From JBLMZH01 sp050258715 (GTDB lineage Bacteria; Patescibacteriota; Doudnabacteria; UBA920; O2-02-FULL-48-8), in NCBI GenBank assembly GCA_050258715.1, contig JBLMZH010000044.1, positions 1 to 5,562 on the forward strand: a stretch of 5,562 nucleotides of DNA, in the 5' to 3' direction. Position 1 is the stretch's first letter; every line of letters starts with the position of its first letter. A model generated the notes under the pieces. It was not told where the DNA came from. It worked only from the letters and a program-made list of their open reading frames with translations, and did no database searches. The translations under genes were made by a program, and so were the position numbers. Below, in pieces: positions 5,560 through 5,562 of this stretch.

Positions 5560-5562
5560 GGG

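Overview
The window is a compact stretch of bacterial DNA in which all five genes lie on the minus strand, so they are read from the right end to the left. From right to left they are: a small exported protein of unknown function (4795-5460), a family GT4 glycosyltransferase (3399-4526), a catalytic-domain-only glycoside hydrolase of the glycogen-debranching type (2173-3465), a short NAD(P)-dependent glycerol-3-phosphate dehydrogenase (gpsA, 1199-2089), and a membrane-anchored HtrA/DegP-type serine protease cut off by the left edge (1-1183). UGA is used as a stop (gpsA ends in TGA) and Trp is encoded by TGG, so the code looks standard. No gene identifies the taxon. The compact genes, the weak Shine-Dalgarno (SD) sites in places, the AT-rich intergenic repeat built on AATTGAAGATT and the style of the unknown exported protein recall uncultured Patescibacteria (CPR), but this is an impression, not a proof.

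The transcription units can be read from the DNA. Unit 1 is monocistronic. It has a near-consensus sigma70-type promoter (TTGACA, 17 bp, TATATT) at the right edge, a strong SD (AAAGGGGGTGA), the exported protein, and an intrinsic terminator at 4715-4746. The stem of that terminator is fully paired only in the minus-strand RNA, because its two G.U pairs become A.C mismatches on the other strand. Next comes a 4527-4714 spacer with a repeat cluster and a strong AT-rich hairpin. Unit 2 is the glycosyltransferase plus glycosidase pair, whose reading frames overlap by 67 bases. It ends at a terminator with a T7 tract at 2119-2146. Unit 3 is gpsA followed after 15 bases by the protease. Its promoter (TTGAAA, 17 bp, TAAAAT) lies on top of the unit 2 terminator, so the -35 box falls in the terminator hairpin and the T tract forms part of the spacer.

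Functionally, unit 2 looks like a small glucan or glycoside module, with one enzyme that transfers sugars and one that hydrolyses alpha-glycosidic bonds; the actual substrate cannot be read from sequence. Unit 3 links a phospholipid-precursor enzyme to an envelope quality-control protease. The points most worth a second look are the GpsA homologue, where the Arg of the usual S-R-N-R phosphate-binding motif is Leu and part of the Rossmann domain is missing; the superimposed terminator and promoter; the overlapping GT/GH pair; and the well-expressed-looking exported protein of unknown function with a calcium-loop-like DxDxDG motif.
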